Shown here in pieces: positions 36,350 to 44,850 of a DNA stretch of 64,000 bases; positions within the stretch are counted from its first letter, which is position 1, and the number at the start of each line of letters is the position of its first letter. The DNA comes from JAENVT01 sp031430695. Lineage in GTDB: Bacteria > Actinomycetota > Acidimicrobiia > Acidimicrobiales > Ilumatobacteraceae. The position numbers and the translations under genes were made by a program. The notes beneath the pieces were generated by a model, which did not search any database, had not been told where the DNA came from, and was given only the letters and a program-made list of their open reading frames with translations. Where the stretch lies: NCBI GenBank assembly GCA_031430695.1, contig JANPBZ010000037.1, forward strand, positions 3,209 to 67,208, given 5' to 3'.

Positions 36350-36514
36350 CGCATCAGCTCGTCGAGCACCGCTCCGCGATTCGCTCGAAACCACGGAACT
36401 GGGTGACGTGAAACTGGGCATCGACCACCTCGCCATGGTCGTCGAGGTGAATTGTGATCTTCGAGTGACCCTCGATGCGTGTGACCGGGTCGATGACGAT
36501 CGTCTTGCTCATGG
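36346..36514 (-). pseudogene. NiFe hydrogenase large subunit, internally deleted
   Basis: An ATG at about 36512 after GGAGAACC opens the unmistakable N-terminus of a HoxH-like large subunit: KTIVIDPVTRIEGHSKI and AQFHVTQFRGFE. After about 46 residues the sequence jumps, in another frame, to GAVLDELMR and a stop at 36346, which matches the extreme C-terminus of such proteins. More than 85 percent of the gene, including both CxxC motifs for the NiFe centre, is missing. The flanking gene order (small subunit, large subunit, protease) is preserved, so this is a deletion scar. Confidence 0.75.
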
Positions 36515-36527
36515 TTCTCCTCAGCGC

Positions 36528-36670
36528 CCGAATCGGGCGTCGCGAGTGTCGGGCACCCGACCCTCGAGCAGGTCCACCAGCGATTGGTAGATGAGATCCG
36601 CCGAGGGCAGCCGAATGCTTCTTGCGCCGAGTGCAGCGCCTCGAACGGTGTGATCGGCCGGCCACAACGG
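36528..36670 (-). pseudogene. NiFe hydrogenase small subunit, C-terminal remnant
   Basis: Reading toward lower coordinates, PSADLIYQSLVDLLEGRVPD and ARFGR with a stop at about 36528 resemble the last 30 residues of a HoxY-like small subunit. The stretch before it (EAFGCP) lies in a different frame, consistent with a two-base deletion in the conserved GCPPS motif near 36605-36612. The gene lies 15-20 bases upstream of the large-subunit start. Confidence 0.55.
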
Positions 36671-36812
36671 CAGCCATTACTACCACGTGGCGCTCTCCCT
36701 CGGGACGGGTGACGACACCATCGAGGCAATGAGCGCCAGGTACGGCGTGTGCGTCGGCACGGTCGGCAGCCGCTTCACCCACGGCGGCTACATCCCCGGC
36801 GTGACCTACTAG
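36654..36812 (+). pseudogene. Unrecognised 3' gene fragment
   Basis: A frame entered just after a TGA reads AGHNGSHYYHVALSLGTGDD, ARYGVCVGTVGSRFTHGGYI and ends with a stop at 36812. It looks like real coding sequence by composition and codon use but has no start and begins abruptly beside the hydrogenase scar. I do not recognise the family. It is probably the tail of a gene cut by the same deletion. Confidence 0.4.
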
Positions 36813-36886
36813 CTCACTCACATCCACCGGAGCATTGCCCGCTCGTCACTAGGGTGATCGCACGCACGGGAGAGGGAGCGGTTTCC

Positions 36887-37975
36887 ATGTCGACACAGGT
36901 ACCAGCCGAGCCACGCCGTACGCCCCCGCCCTGGTTGGTCCCCACCGGGATCGGCATGATCATCGCCCTGCTCGTGGCGCTCATCGTTGTCGTACTCACC
37001 CGTGACGACGATGGCGACTCGTCCACGCCCGAGACGACAGCGGCGCCAGTCGGGACAACGGTCTCGACTGAGCCCGAGACCACCGTCGCCGAGACGACGA
37101 CGTCGGCAGAAACCGTGCCCGACACGACGGTTCCGACCACCGAGCCGGCGACGACCGTGCCGGTGGTGGAGGATGTCGCCACGGGGCAGGCGCTGCTGGT
37201 AGCGGGTGGCGAGACGCGGACGTTCTCGGTCGTTGCCACATGCTCTGACTTCTGGGCCGGCGTGGAGACCACGAGTCATGTGCTGGTCGACGACGCCACC
37301 CAACGGGTCTGGGTGGTCGATGTGTTTGCGTTCGAGGAGGGCGGCAGCCGAGGCATGCTCGCCGTCGACATGGAATTCGCGATCGCCGCCAACCTGTTCG
37401 GCCAAGACACACCGCCGTCACCCACCTACTCCGGTGAGATCGACGAGAGTCAGGCAGGCGTCGCACGCGCGGCGTTGCAGCGCACCTCGGGCGACGGTCC
37501 TGCCTCGATCGACATGGCGCTGGGTGAGCCCACAACCGCCGACGATTGCGCGGTCGGGTGGTACACGCCGCAGTCGCGGTTCGCATCCGGCACGCAGGTC
37601 GAGTGGCTCTCTCCCGACGAATCGGATGGGAAGCGATTCAACGTGCTCGCCGACTGCGGAGCCGAACTGCTGGTGACCGGCGGCGGCCTGCTGCTGACCA
37701 CCTACCCGCAGGACGGCGTGACGATGTCCGCCGGACTCGTGAACTCGCACAACTTCATCGGCGATGATGTGTGGTGGACGAACATCGCCGAGCCGCAGCC
37801 CGACGAGACGGCGTTCGATCAGGGCGGTGGCGGCGACATCACTGCGGCGATCAACGTGTACCCCGACGGCGACCGCACGGCTGCGCCGGGCTACCTGTCG
37901 TGGACCGAGCGCCCGTTGCGTTCGGCCGTCGGCGAGGTCGGCCTCCTCGACGACGTCTGCATCGCCGCCCCCTGA
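36887..37975 (+). CDS. Membrane-anchored protein with Thr-rich linker, unknown function
   Basis: A 362-residue protein. A Pro-rich cytoplasmic start leads to one TM helix at about 17-38 (WLVPTGIGMIIALLVALIVV), then a Thr/Glu/Pro/Val linker of about 60 residues, then an extracytoplasmic domain of about 245 residues with four cysteines (VATCSDFW, ADDCAVGW, LADCGAEL, DDVCIAAP) that probably form two disulfides. The domain is not recognised. The start at ATG 36887 follows AGAGGGAG. It stands alone on the plus strand and converges on the TPR-like gene. Confidence 0.7.
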   Translation: MSTQVPAEPRRTPPPWLVPTGIGMIIALLVALIVVVLTRDDDGDSSTPETTAAPVGTTVSTEPETTVAETTTSAETVPDTTVPTTEPATTVPVVEDVATGQALLVAGGETRTFSVVATCSDFWAGVETTSHVLVDDATQRVWVVDVFAFEEGGSRGMLAVDMEFAIAANLFGQDTPPSPTYSGEIDESQAGVARAALQRTSGDGPASIDMALGEPTTADDCAVGWYTPQSRFASGTQVEWLSPDESDGKRFNVLADCGAELLVTGGGLLLTTYPQDGVTMSAGLVNSHNFIGDDVWWTNIAEPQPDETAFDQGGGGDITAAINVYPDGDRTAAPGYLSWTERPLRSAVGEVGLLDDVCIAAP

Positions 37976-37995
37976 TCTGCCACCGAGAGAGAGGC

Positions 37996-38907
37996 TTACC
38001 CCTCCTCTTGGTACCGCCACCTGAGGGCCTCGGCGGCGTAGCCGATCTCCGGCGCTGCGGCGTTGTCGGCGGCAAACTCGAAGTGCTCGCGGGCGACGTC
38101 GAAGTCGTGCGCATGATAGGCGATCATCCCCAGGTAGTACCGGGCGCGGCCCTTGGCCTCGTCGTCGTTGAGCCCGCTGGTATCGGCGACGACCTGTTCG
38201 AACATGGCCTTCCCCTTGTCCCCCGCCCCCGATTCGAACGTCGCCATGCCAGAGGTGAGCTCGAATCCGTGACTGATCGCGCGCTCATCGATGAAGCCCC
38301 CCATCCCCTGGTTGTCGTTGGCCTTCTCGATCAGCTTGCGAGCCTCATCGGCGCTCGAGCCGGAGCTCTCCGCCAAGGCGGCCTGGGCCCACTCCTCGGC
38401 CTGTCGGGCGAAGCCGCGATCAAGCATGCTCTGAGCCATGAGCAGACACACCCGAGACCGCTGCGCTGGCAGCGTTGCCGTGCTGTCCATGATCCGAGCA
38501 ACGAGTTGATCGAACGTGGCGTGATCGTTGGTGGCGTTCGCCGCCACGACCGCGTTCATGTAGCGAGTGAGCACCTCTGGTGTTTCCGGGATGACATCGG
38601 GATCGACGGCCGCGTCCGTGGTCTTTGCATCGATCACCTTCAACAGGTCGGCGCCTGCCGGTCCGGCGGCTTCCAGCCAGCGGTAGGCCTCGTCGTCGTT
38701 GCCCTGCCCCACGAGGATGGTCCCGACGCGGAGATACGCGTGGTGACGGCTGTCGTCGCCGGCGAAGAGGCCTGCCGACGAAGCCGACCAGTACAGCGAC
38801 AGCGCCAGATCGTGCTGCGCGCGGTCGAACGCAAGATCGGCTTCGCGGATGTACTCCGCTGTTTGCTGGGCGTTCTCGGGGAGCGCAGTTGGATCGTCAA
38901 TTGCCAT
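37996..38907 (-). CDS. TPR/Sel1-like helical repeat protein
   Basis: A 303-residue, Ala-rich helical protein with TPR-like pairs: AEYIREADLAFDRAQHDLAL, YLRVGTILVGQGNDDEAYRW, ADEARKLIEKAND, and C-terminal RARYYLGMIAYHAHDFDVAR followed by EHFEFAAD. It is probably cytoplasmic and mediates protein contacts. ATG 38907 (MAIDDPTALP) is chosen; an upstream in-frame start at 38925 is possible. No partner is evident. Confidence 0.65.
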   Translation of the reverse strand: MAIDDPTALPENAQQTAEYIREADLAFDRAQHDLALSLYWSASSAGLFAGDDSRHHAYLRVGTILVGQGNDDEAYRWLEAAGPAGADLLKVIDAKTTDAAVDPDVIPETPEVLTRYMNAVVAANATNDHATFDQLVARIMDSTATLPAQRSRVCLLMAQSMLDRGFARQAEEWAQAALAESSGSSADEARKLIEKANDNQGMGGFIDERAISHGFELTSGMATFESGAGDKGKAMFEQVVADTSGLNDDEAKGRARYYLGMIAYHAHDFDVAREHFEFAADNAAAPEIGYAAEALRWRYQEEG

Positions 38908-39013
38908 TCGACACTGTCGCGCCACAGTCGCCGGCCGTGCGTGCTGATGCCCTGCCCGATCGGGAACGGCGGTGTCCGAGTGTGAACGTGTGTGGGCACG
39001 CCAGAATGTCCAG

Positions 39014-39658
39014 ATGGATTCGCATACGCACGGCCATGGCCACGAGCACGATCGCGGACTCCGCGGTTTCGTGCGCTACATGAAGATGCTGCCGAAGATG
39101 TGGCGCTCGCCGGTCAGTGCCGAGGTGGTTCGCTCCATCGCACCGCAGCCGGGTGAGTGTGTCGTGGATATCGGCGCCGGCATGGGTCCCGCCTCGGTGC
39201 TCGCCGCGAGGGCTGGCGCCTCAGTGCTGGCGGTCGACCCGACGCCGTACATGCGCCGCATCCTTGGAGTGCGCCGACTCGGTCAGCGCGCCCGCACCTC
39301 CATCCGTGTGGCCGACGGCTCCGCTGAGTCCATTCCCGCCGCCGATCACAGCGTCGACGCGTTGTGGACGGTCAACACCATGCACCATTGGACGGATCTG
39401 AATGCGGCCGTCCACGAACTGGCGCGGGCGCTGAGACCGAGCGGCCGACTTCTGCTGGTAGACGAGGACTTCGACGCGCCCACGCACCCGGCCTTTGCGC
39501 ACATGCAGGATCGGAAACAACATCGGGCCCATCACTTCGCCGAGATCGACCCTGCGGACGTGGCAGCGAAGCTGAAATCGGCGGGGTTTACCAGCGTCGA
39601 AGGTTCAACGGACTCGCTGGGTGGCCGCCCCGTGAAGGCAGTTCGCGCCACGCGGTGA
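39014..39658 (+). CDS. Class I SAM-dependent methyltransferase with His-rich N-terminus
   Basis: A 214-residue methyltransferase. Motif I is VVDIGAGMGPASVLAARAG, the acidic motif II is VLAVDPTPYMRR, and DALWTVNTMHHWTDLNAAV with LRPSGRLLLVDEDF make the post-motifs of the UbiE/COQ5-like Methyltransf_11 type. The first 12 residues are a His/Gly/Asp cluster (MDSHTHGHGHEHD), a likely metal-binding tail that is unusual for this family. An in-frame start at 38972 is less likely. The acceptor is unknown. The gene ends exactly where a decayed GH3 gene begins. Confidence 0.85.
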   Translation: MDSHTHGHGHEHDRGLRGFVRYMKMLPKMWRSPVSAEVVRSIAPQPGECVVDIGAGMGPASVLAARAGASVLAVDPTPYMRRILGVRRLGQRARTSIRVADGSAESIPAADHSVDALWTVNTMHHWTDLNAAVHELARALRPSGRLLLVDEDFDAPTHPAFAHMQDRKQHRAHHFAEIDPADVAAKLKSAGFTSVEGSTDSLGGRPVKAVRATR

Positions 39659-39659
39659 A

Positions 39660-40583
39660 CGTACTTCCCGCCGTTCAAGGCGGCGGTCGAGGCTGGCGCC
39701 GGCAACGTGACGATCGCCTACATTGACCTCAACGGAGCTCCGGCGACGGGCAATCGGTGGCTGTTCACCGAGGTGCTGCGCGACACATGGGGGTTCGAGG
39801 GGCTTCGTGGCGAGTGACGCCAACGCCGTACTGAATCTCGTTACGCACGGCTTTGCGACTGATCTCGGCGACGCCGCCGCCGGCGCTGTCAACGCCGGAG
39901 TCGACATGGAGATGGCCGTTTCAGGCCCCGCCTACCCGTGCCTGCCCGAGGCGCTGGAGTCAGGTTCGGCGAGCCGCAGGCCGTGGACGCAAGCGTCCGG
40001 CGGGTGCTGGAAGCAAAGATTCGGATGGGTCTCTTCGATGCACCGTACCGCTCGACGCCCGCAGCCTGAGTTCGATCGCCGTCATCGGGCCGCTGGTCGA
40101 CTCCAAGCGCGACACCATCGGGCCATGGGTCTTCGACTTCGACCTCGACGAGAGGGTCACCGTGTTGGAAGGCATCCGCCCCGGCACTCAGGGCGCGCGG
40201 CAGCAGCAAACCTGCTGTTCGGTGACGTCTCCCCTGGCGCCAAGCTCCCCTTCACCCGGCCGCGCACTGTGGGGCAGGTGCCGATGGTGTACGCACACAC
40301 CCGCTCGGAGAACCAAGGGGTCCGCTACTGGGACGAGGCAAGCACGCCGCTGTTCCCGTTCGGGTACGGATTGAGTTACGGCTGTTTCGAGTACGCCAAC
40401 CTCGCAATCGACCAGCCTGCCGTCTCCGCTGGAGGGAGTTTCACGATGTCGGTGGAGGTCACCAATTCATCTGCTCGAGAAGCCGACGAGATCATCCAGC
40501 TCTACCTTCACCAACGACACGTCTGGGTCGGTGGTGACTCAACCGCGCAACTGTCCGCAAGCTTCGAGGTCACAGAGGCGTAG
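39660..40583 (+). pseudogene. Decayed glycoside hydrolase family 3 gene
   Basis: Pieces of a GH3 beta-glucosidase-type protein occur in the right order but in different frames. They are FPPFKAAVEAGAGNVTIAY and DLNGAPATGNRWLFTEVL (39660-39816), VASDANAVLNLVTHGFATD with AGVDMEMA (from 39810), VLEAKIRMGLFDAPYR (about 40008), IAVIGPLVDSKRDTIGPWVF (about 40078), and LLFGDVSPGAKLPFTRP, YWDEASTPLFPFGYGLSY and an FnIII-like tail to 40583. The N-terminal third is absent and stretches between blocks are deleted. At least four frame changes make it a clear pseudogene. Confidence 0.85.
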
Positions 40584-40606
40584 ACGAGCTGTTGCGATGT
40601 CCGCGA

Positions 40607-41605
40607 TCAGCCGCGTGTCAGCGCCAAGCCTGCGGCGGTGACAACGTCACGCGCTGCGCTCTGAAGTTCCCGGCACAGCGCGTCGCTGAGCCGGGAGGTC
40701 GCGTCCTTCACTGTCAGCTCGGCTCGGGTCACACCGGGCTCATCGAATGCGAACGTCGCGTTCGCCTTTGCGAGCACCGCCCTCATTGGCGCGTTGTCCG
40801 ATAGCAGCGTTGCCGTGAAGTCACGGATGCCACCGACCGAGGCCGCTGCACCGATGGCACCCAACAGCAAACTGCCAAGGCCGCGACCTTGATGGGCGTC
40901 CTTGACCGCGAACGCCAGTTCCGCGCAGTCGGGGGTGTCGCGGCGGCGGATGTATCGCGCAGTCGCCCAACCGTCGGTGGGCACTCGAGCGTCGAGGACG
41001 AGCCAGGCGAAATGATTGACGTAGTCGATGGAGACGAGGTAATCAATGATCCGCTCGGTTGGCTGGCCGGCGCTGAAGAACCGCCGTCGCAATGACTCGG
41101 CCGACATTTCTCGGAGGGCTGCGGCGATTCCATCGCGATCGGACGGCAGCAACGGCCGCAACAAGATGGGCGTGCCGTCCCTCAGGGTGGCAAGGACAGG
41201 ACGGAAGCCTTCGGCGAGCCGCGCACTCACGACTCGCTCGATCCGTTCGCGGACACCCGGCAGGTCGAGCAGCAGCGCGAACGCTTCGGTGTCCCCGGTA
41301 AGCGCAACAGTCGGCACCGTCGCGGTCACCGTGGCGGCGCGAGGCATACCGCGCAGCAGCGAAAGTTCACCTATCACCGAACCGCCGCTGACGAGAGCCA
41401 ACTCCTCGGGACCATTCGGTCCGTAACGGGTGACCGCGACCTGACCCGAGACGAGAAACGCGAAGAACGTTCCCGCTTCACCCTCGACCATCAGCCGGTC
41501 GCCCTGATCGAGCCGTCGCGACTCGAGATGCTCCGCAAACAAGGCAAGATCAGCCGAGCCACTGCCCGCCAGCAACGGGCTCGATGTCAGTTCGCCCGCG
41601 CTCAT
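40607..41605 (-). CDS. Cyclic-nucleotide-regulated protein lysine acetyltransferase (Pat-like)
   Basis: A 332-residue fusion with the same length and order as mycobacterial Pat (Rv0998 type). An N-terminal cNMP-binding domain (about 20-130) contains VEGEAGTFFAFLVSGQVAV and the phosphate-binding cassette GGSVIGELSLLRGMPRAATV. A GNAT domain (about 145-300) contains VLDARVPTDGWATARY and the acetyl-CoA loop HQGRGLGSLLLG. In mycobacteria, cAMP releases autoinhibition and the enzyme acetylates acyl-CoA synthetases and other targets. The cyclase at 25772-26602 and the acyl-CoA synthetase at 12442 could belong to the same circuit. Confidence 0.9.
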   Translation of the reverse strand: MSAGELTSSPLLAGSGSADLALFAEHLESRRLDQGDRLMVEGEAGTFFAFLVSGQVAVTRYGPNGPEELALVSGGSVIGELSLLRGMPRAATVTATVPTVALTGDTEAFALLLDLPGVRERIERVVSARLAEGFRPVLATLRDGTPILLRPLLPSDRDGIAAALREMSAESLRRRFFSAGQPTERIIDYLVSIDYVNHFAWLVLDARVPTDGWATARYIRRRDTPDCAELAFAVKDAHQGRGLGSLLLGAIGAAASVGGIRDFTATLLSDNAPMRAVLAKANATFAFDEPGVTRAELTVKDATSRLSDALCRELQSAARDVVTAAGLALTRG

Positions 41606-41681
41606 GTCGCATTCTCGCGCGTTGTCGATCCCTGGCGCCGGGCTGCCACAGCTGACTACGTTGCTCCCCCAGCGAGGCGAC

Positions 41682-42149
41682 CTAGGTTTCGGTCTGGCCC
41701 GCCTCGAGATCTGCGATCACGTCGGCGGCATGGCTCGCGACGTCGGTCACCTCGTAGCGCCGATGGATCCGACCACCGGGATCGACGAGGTAGCTGTGGC
41801 GCATCGGGTACTCGGGATACCTTTCACCCGGAGCTCGAGCAACCTCGTACATGGTCCCGACAGCGCGATCCACATCGCTCAACAGATGGAACGGGAAGTT
41901 CTGCGCTTCGGCAAACGCGAGGTTCTCAGCTGGTGTGTCGAATGAGGCACCGAGGATGACGGCGTTGAGCTCTTCGAATCGATGGGCACTGTCACGCAGA
42001 CCCTGACCCTGGATCGTTCAACCAGGTGTCGCCGCTTTCGGGTACCACCACAGCAACACCCACTGACCCCGAAGGTCCTGAAGGTGGACGTTCCTGCCGT
42101 GTTCGTCCAGCAGTTCGAAGTCAGGCGCAACCGAGTTCAACGTCAGCAT
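41682..42149 (-). CDS. Peroxiredoxin (BCP/PrxQ type), probable selenoprotein with UGA-encoded Sec44
   Basis: Reading through one in-frame TGA gives a full-length 155-residue peroxiredoxin with no other lesion. VLLWWYPKAATPG precedes the TGA (42018-42020, codon 44) and TIQGQGLRDSAHRFEELN follows in the same frame; later blocks are LGASFDTPAENLAF, FHLLSDVDRAVGTMY and MRHSYLVDPGGRIHRRYEV. In this family the residue between TPG and T is the peroxidatic cysteine that attacks H2O2, so the stop codon replaces the one catalytic residue. The usual resolving Cys (five residues later) is Gln, as in 1-Cys PrxQ proteins. A SECIS-like hairpin follows the UGA. A nonsense mutation is the alternative; selenocysteine machinery is not in the window. 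Confidence 0.75.
41984..42003 (-). promoter_or_regulatory. SECIS-like hairpin after the UGA codon
   Basis: In the mRNA, GGGUCUG pairs with CAGUGCCC (one bulged U) to give a 7-bp stem closed by the 5-base loop CGUGA. The stem starts 14 bases after the UGA and the loop lies 22-26 bases after it. That fits the known bacterial SECIS layout (short stem, small loop containing G, about 16-37 bases downstream). The structure was folded by eye. Confidence 0.5.
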
Positions 42150-42200
42150 CTTCGAAGTCTCGCAGACCTCGACAGCGTTCTCATCGACGGAGCGGGGCGA

Positions 42201-43022
42201 TCAGTCGTCTGGGCGACGTCGGCGGACCGGCGGGCGCGCCGCAGTTGCCTTGCCTGCCGCCCGGCGAACGACGGCCACGCTGAGCCGCGTCGGATCATCA
42301 CCGGCGCCGACGGCATCGAGCAGCCGCCGGATCTCGCGCTCGGTACGGCGTGCCCGCGTCCGACCGGTCATAGCCACGCCCACGCCCGCCACGATCGCAG
42401 CGGGCATCGCCAGGAGCACGACAGGCGTCGCAACCGCCGCGGCCACAACGACTCCGGTCATCCCGCCAACGGCAACGACGGCGCCACCGCCGCCAGCGAA
42501 TCGTCGATTGGTCGTTCGGTCGATCGTGATCCGGACCACCGATGAACCGCTTCCCGTATCGCGTGCCACAGCATTGACTCGTTCGAAGTCGCCGAGCTTG
42601 CCCTCGCCGGTCGCGTTGCGAATCGTCCGTATGGTCACGCCGACGAGGCCAGAGCGTTTGCTCCACTCCCCGTGTCCTGGTCGCAGCACGTCACGACGGA
42701 GGTGATGACCATCGACCAACCACGCGTCGACCCTGGCCAACGCGTCGTCCGCCGGCACGTCGGACTCGCCGTCGGCGTACACATGCGACGGCCCGACTAT
42801 CCGGTCGCCTGAACGCGCAACGGGCAGCGGTCCGAGCCGTTCGACCGCAATCGAACGACGCACGGCATCGACGGACAGTCCGACCTCTTCTGCCGCCGCA
42901 ATCAACGAGGCTTCGGTGATCTTCCCCGCCTCGTCCTGCGCCTCGCCAGCGCGCTCGAGATCACCGGCGCGCTGCAGAATGCGGGCGACGACCTTCGCGT
43001 CGAACGGTGCTTTATCCGTCAT
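42201..43022 (-). CDS. Hypothetical membrane protein with helical N-terminal domain
   Basis: A 273-residue protein. The N-terminal 65 residues (VVARILQRAGDLERAGE, ITEASLIAAAEEVGLSVDAV) form a short helical domain seen in many actinobacterial proteins of unknown role. A central beta-like region (GHHLRRDVLRPGHGEWSKR; SSVVRITIDRT) follows, then two hydrophobic helices at about 178-220 (GGAVVAVGGMTGVVVAAAVA, PVVLLAMPAAIVAGVGVAM). The tail is Arg-rich. No function can be assigned. Confidence 0.65.
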   Translation of the reverse strand: MTDKAPFDAKVVARILQRAGDLERAGEAQDEAGKITEASLIAAAEEVGLSVDAVRRSIAVERLGPLPVARSGDRIVGPSHVYADGESDVPADDALARVDAWLVDGHHLRRDVLRPGHGEWSKRSGLVGVTIRTIRNATGEGKLGDFERVNAVARDTGSGSSVVRITIDRTTNRRFAGGGGAVVAVGGMTGVVVAAAVATPVVLLAMPAAIVAGVGVAMTGRTRARRTEREIRRLLDAVGAGDDPTRLSVAVVRRAAGKATAARPPVRRRRPDD

Positions 43023-43159
43023 TGATCAACGAGTTTATGGACCCCTGATCTGATCACGGCGTCGTCGCTGCGTCCCTCGGCGGAACCATGGATCCCAGGC
43101 AGTGAAGAGCCCGCATCAGGCCGCTCATCGGCTGCACATCGGAACCCGGCGCAGACGGC

Positions 43160-43860
43160 TCATGCCCAGATCGTCGAGCACGCCGGCGTCGATCGGGACG
43201 GGCGGTGCGACCACATCGCCTCGACAACGTCGGCGACGGCGGTGATCCGGGCGCCCAACAAAATCCCGTCACCGACCAAGCCGGCCGGGTAGCCCGAGCC
43301 GTCGATTCGTTCGTGGTGTTGCAGGATCACATCGGCCACCGGCCAAGGAAAGTCGATGCCCCGCACGATGTCGGAGCCAGCCTGGGCATGCTCTTTGATC
43401 AACGCGAACTCGGTGGGTCTCAGATGGCTCGGCTTGTTCAGGATCTGCGATGGAATCGCCAGTTTTCCGATGTCGTGCACCTTGGCAGCCAGGCGAAGCC
43501 CATCGACGTCGCGTTGGCTCAGCCCGAGGTCGATCGCGATGGCGACCGCCAACTCGGCAACTCGCTGCTGATGTCCGGCGCTGTATGGGTCGCGGGCCTC
43601 AGCGGCCGATGCCACCGTGCCGACGGCGGCCTCGGTGAGGGCGACGAGCGTGCTCAGGTTCTGAATACGCTCGGTGACGTCGGCGAGAACGATGCCGAGA
43701 CCGATGGTCTCGCCGTTGATCTGCACAGCGTGGATGCTCTCGAGCCAGTGGTGAATGTGACCAGGATCCTCGGCGGTGGACCCAGTCAGCGGCATATCGA
43801 CCACCGGGTCGCCCGTTTCGAGCACTCCGTCGGAATCGGTCGCGGATCGCTTCGCGTGCA
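43160..43860 (-). pseudogene. PAS/HD-GYP protein, truncated at both ends
   Basis: The frame begins inside a PAS_4-type domain (VLETGDPVVDMPLTG, GLGIVLADVTERIQNL) and continues into an HD-GYP domain with AARDPYSAGHQQR-like start, KVHDIGKLAIP, LIKEHAQAGSDIV and the diagnostic HHERIDGSGYP. HD-GYP enzymes hydrolyse c-di-GMP. The PAS front is missing, and after EAMWSHRP the frame breaks, removing the last ~40 residues of the HD-GYP fold. All metal-ligand motifs up to that point are present. It is probably an inactive remnant; it lies just downstream of the Tad operon. Confidence 0.65.
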
Positions 43861-43974
43861 GACCCGGAGCGGACGGCGGCGGCCGATGGATGCACAGAGG
43901 ACGCCGGTGCGTCGCGCACCGGCGCCTCGCGCAGACAGGGGACCCCCACGGCCCCGCGTCGTTCCGGGGAACCT

Positions 43975-44826
43975 CTACAGCGAGTTTCCGAGACTTAGGA
44001 AGGCGGGGCCCGCCGTAACAATCATGAACACTGGAACGAAGCAGACGATGATGGGAAAGAGCATCTTGACGGTCAGCTTGGCCGCCTTCTCCTCCGTGCG
44101 CTGCTTACGCTTCATCCGCATCTCCGCAGACTGGGTACGAAGCGTGTGCGCAATCGGCACGCCGTGCTTCTGTGCCTGGAGCAGCGCCGTGACCAGCTGG
44201 CGAATCTCGACGATCTGCGCCCGGTCCGCTAGCGTCCTCAGCGCCTGGGCGCGTGGCACGCCCGCCCGGATGTCGCTGATCGTGTGACGGAGCTCTTCGG
44301 TCAGGGGGCCTTCGGTCGTCGTCGCCACGCGTGCGAGCGCAGCGTCGAAGCCGAGTCCCGCTTCCACGCAGATGGTCAGCTGGTCGATGGTGTCGGCGAT
44401 CGCGGCCTGCATGGCGGCTTGGCGCTTGTCGCGCTTGCTCAGCACCCAGTAGTCCGGTAGAAAAAACAGCAGCCCGGCGGCGGCGAGGGCGACGACAGGA
44501 TGGCCGGCGAGGAGCAGCATGAACGCCGCCAGCCCAGCCAGCACGACCTTGATCCCGACGATCCGGGCGAGGTCCAATCCGTACGGATGTCCGGCCTGAA
44601 CGAGGTTGAGTTCCAGTCCGTCCACGAGTGGCGTGGGCAGGACGCGACGCGTGATCTGGCCCAGCCCGCGCAGGATCGAGGCCGACTTGCCGACGGGTTT
44701 TTCGGGTTGTGCCAATCCGGCGAAGAGGTTGGCGCGAGCCGCCGACGGTCGGGCAGTGAGACCCCACCAGCACATACCGATCGCGCCGATCATCGCCATG
44801 GAGCCGAGGATGACTGTGAGGTTCAT
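43975..44826 (-). CDS. tadC: Tad pilus inner-membrane protein TadC (T2SS-F domain)
   Basis: A 283-residue membrane protein of the GspF/TadC type. TM helices are visible at the N-terminus (VILGSMAMIGAIGMCWWGL), around residues 95-125, and at the C-terminus (MLFPIIVCFVPVFMIVTAGP). The conserved cytoplasmic T2SS-F region contains AIADTIDQLTICVEAGLGFD, ALARV and LVTALLQAQKHGVPIAHTLR. TadB and TadC form the platform that couples the CpaF motor to pilin assembly. It is the last gene of the operon, 24 bases after vWA-TadB. Confidence 0.9.
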   Translation of the reverse strand: MNLTVILGSMAMIGAIGMCWWGLTARPSAARANLFAGLAQPEKPVGKSASILRGLGQITRRVLPTPLVDGLELNLVQAGHPYGLDLARIVGIKVVLAGLAAFMLLLAGHPVVALAAAGLLFFLPDYWVLSKRDKRQAAMQAAIADTIDQLTICVEAGLGFDAALARVATTTEGPLTEELRHTISDIRAGVPRAQALRTLADRAQIVEIRQLVTALLQAQKHGVPIAHTLRTQSAEMRMKRKQRTEEKAAKLTVKMLFPIIVCFVPVFMIVTAGPAFLSLGNSL

Positions 44827-44850
44827 GGTTCCGTTCCTGTTGTCATTTCA

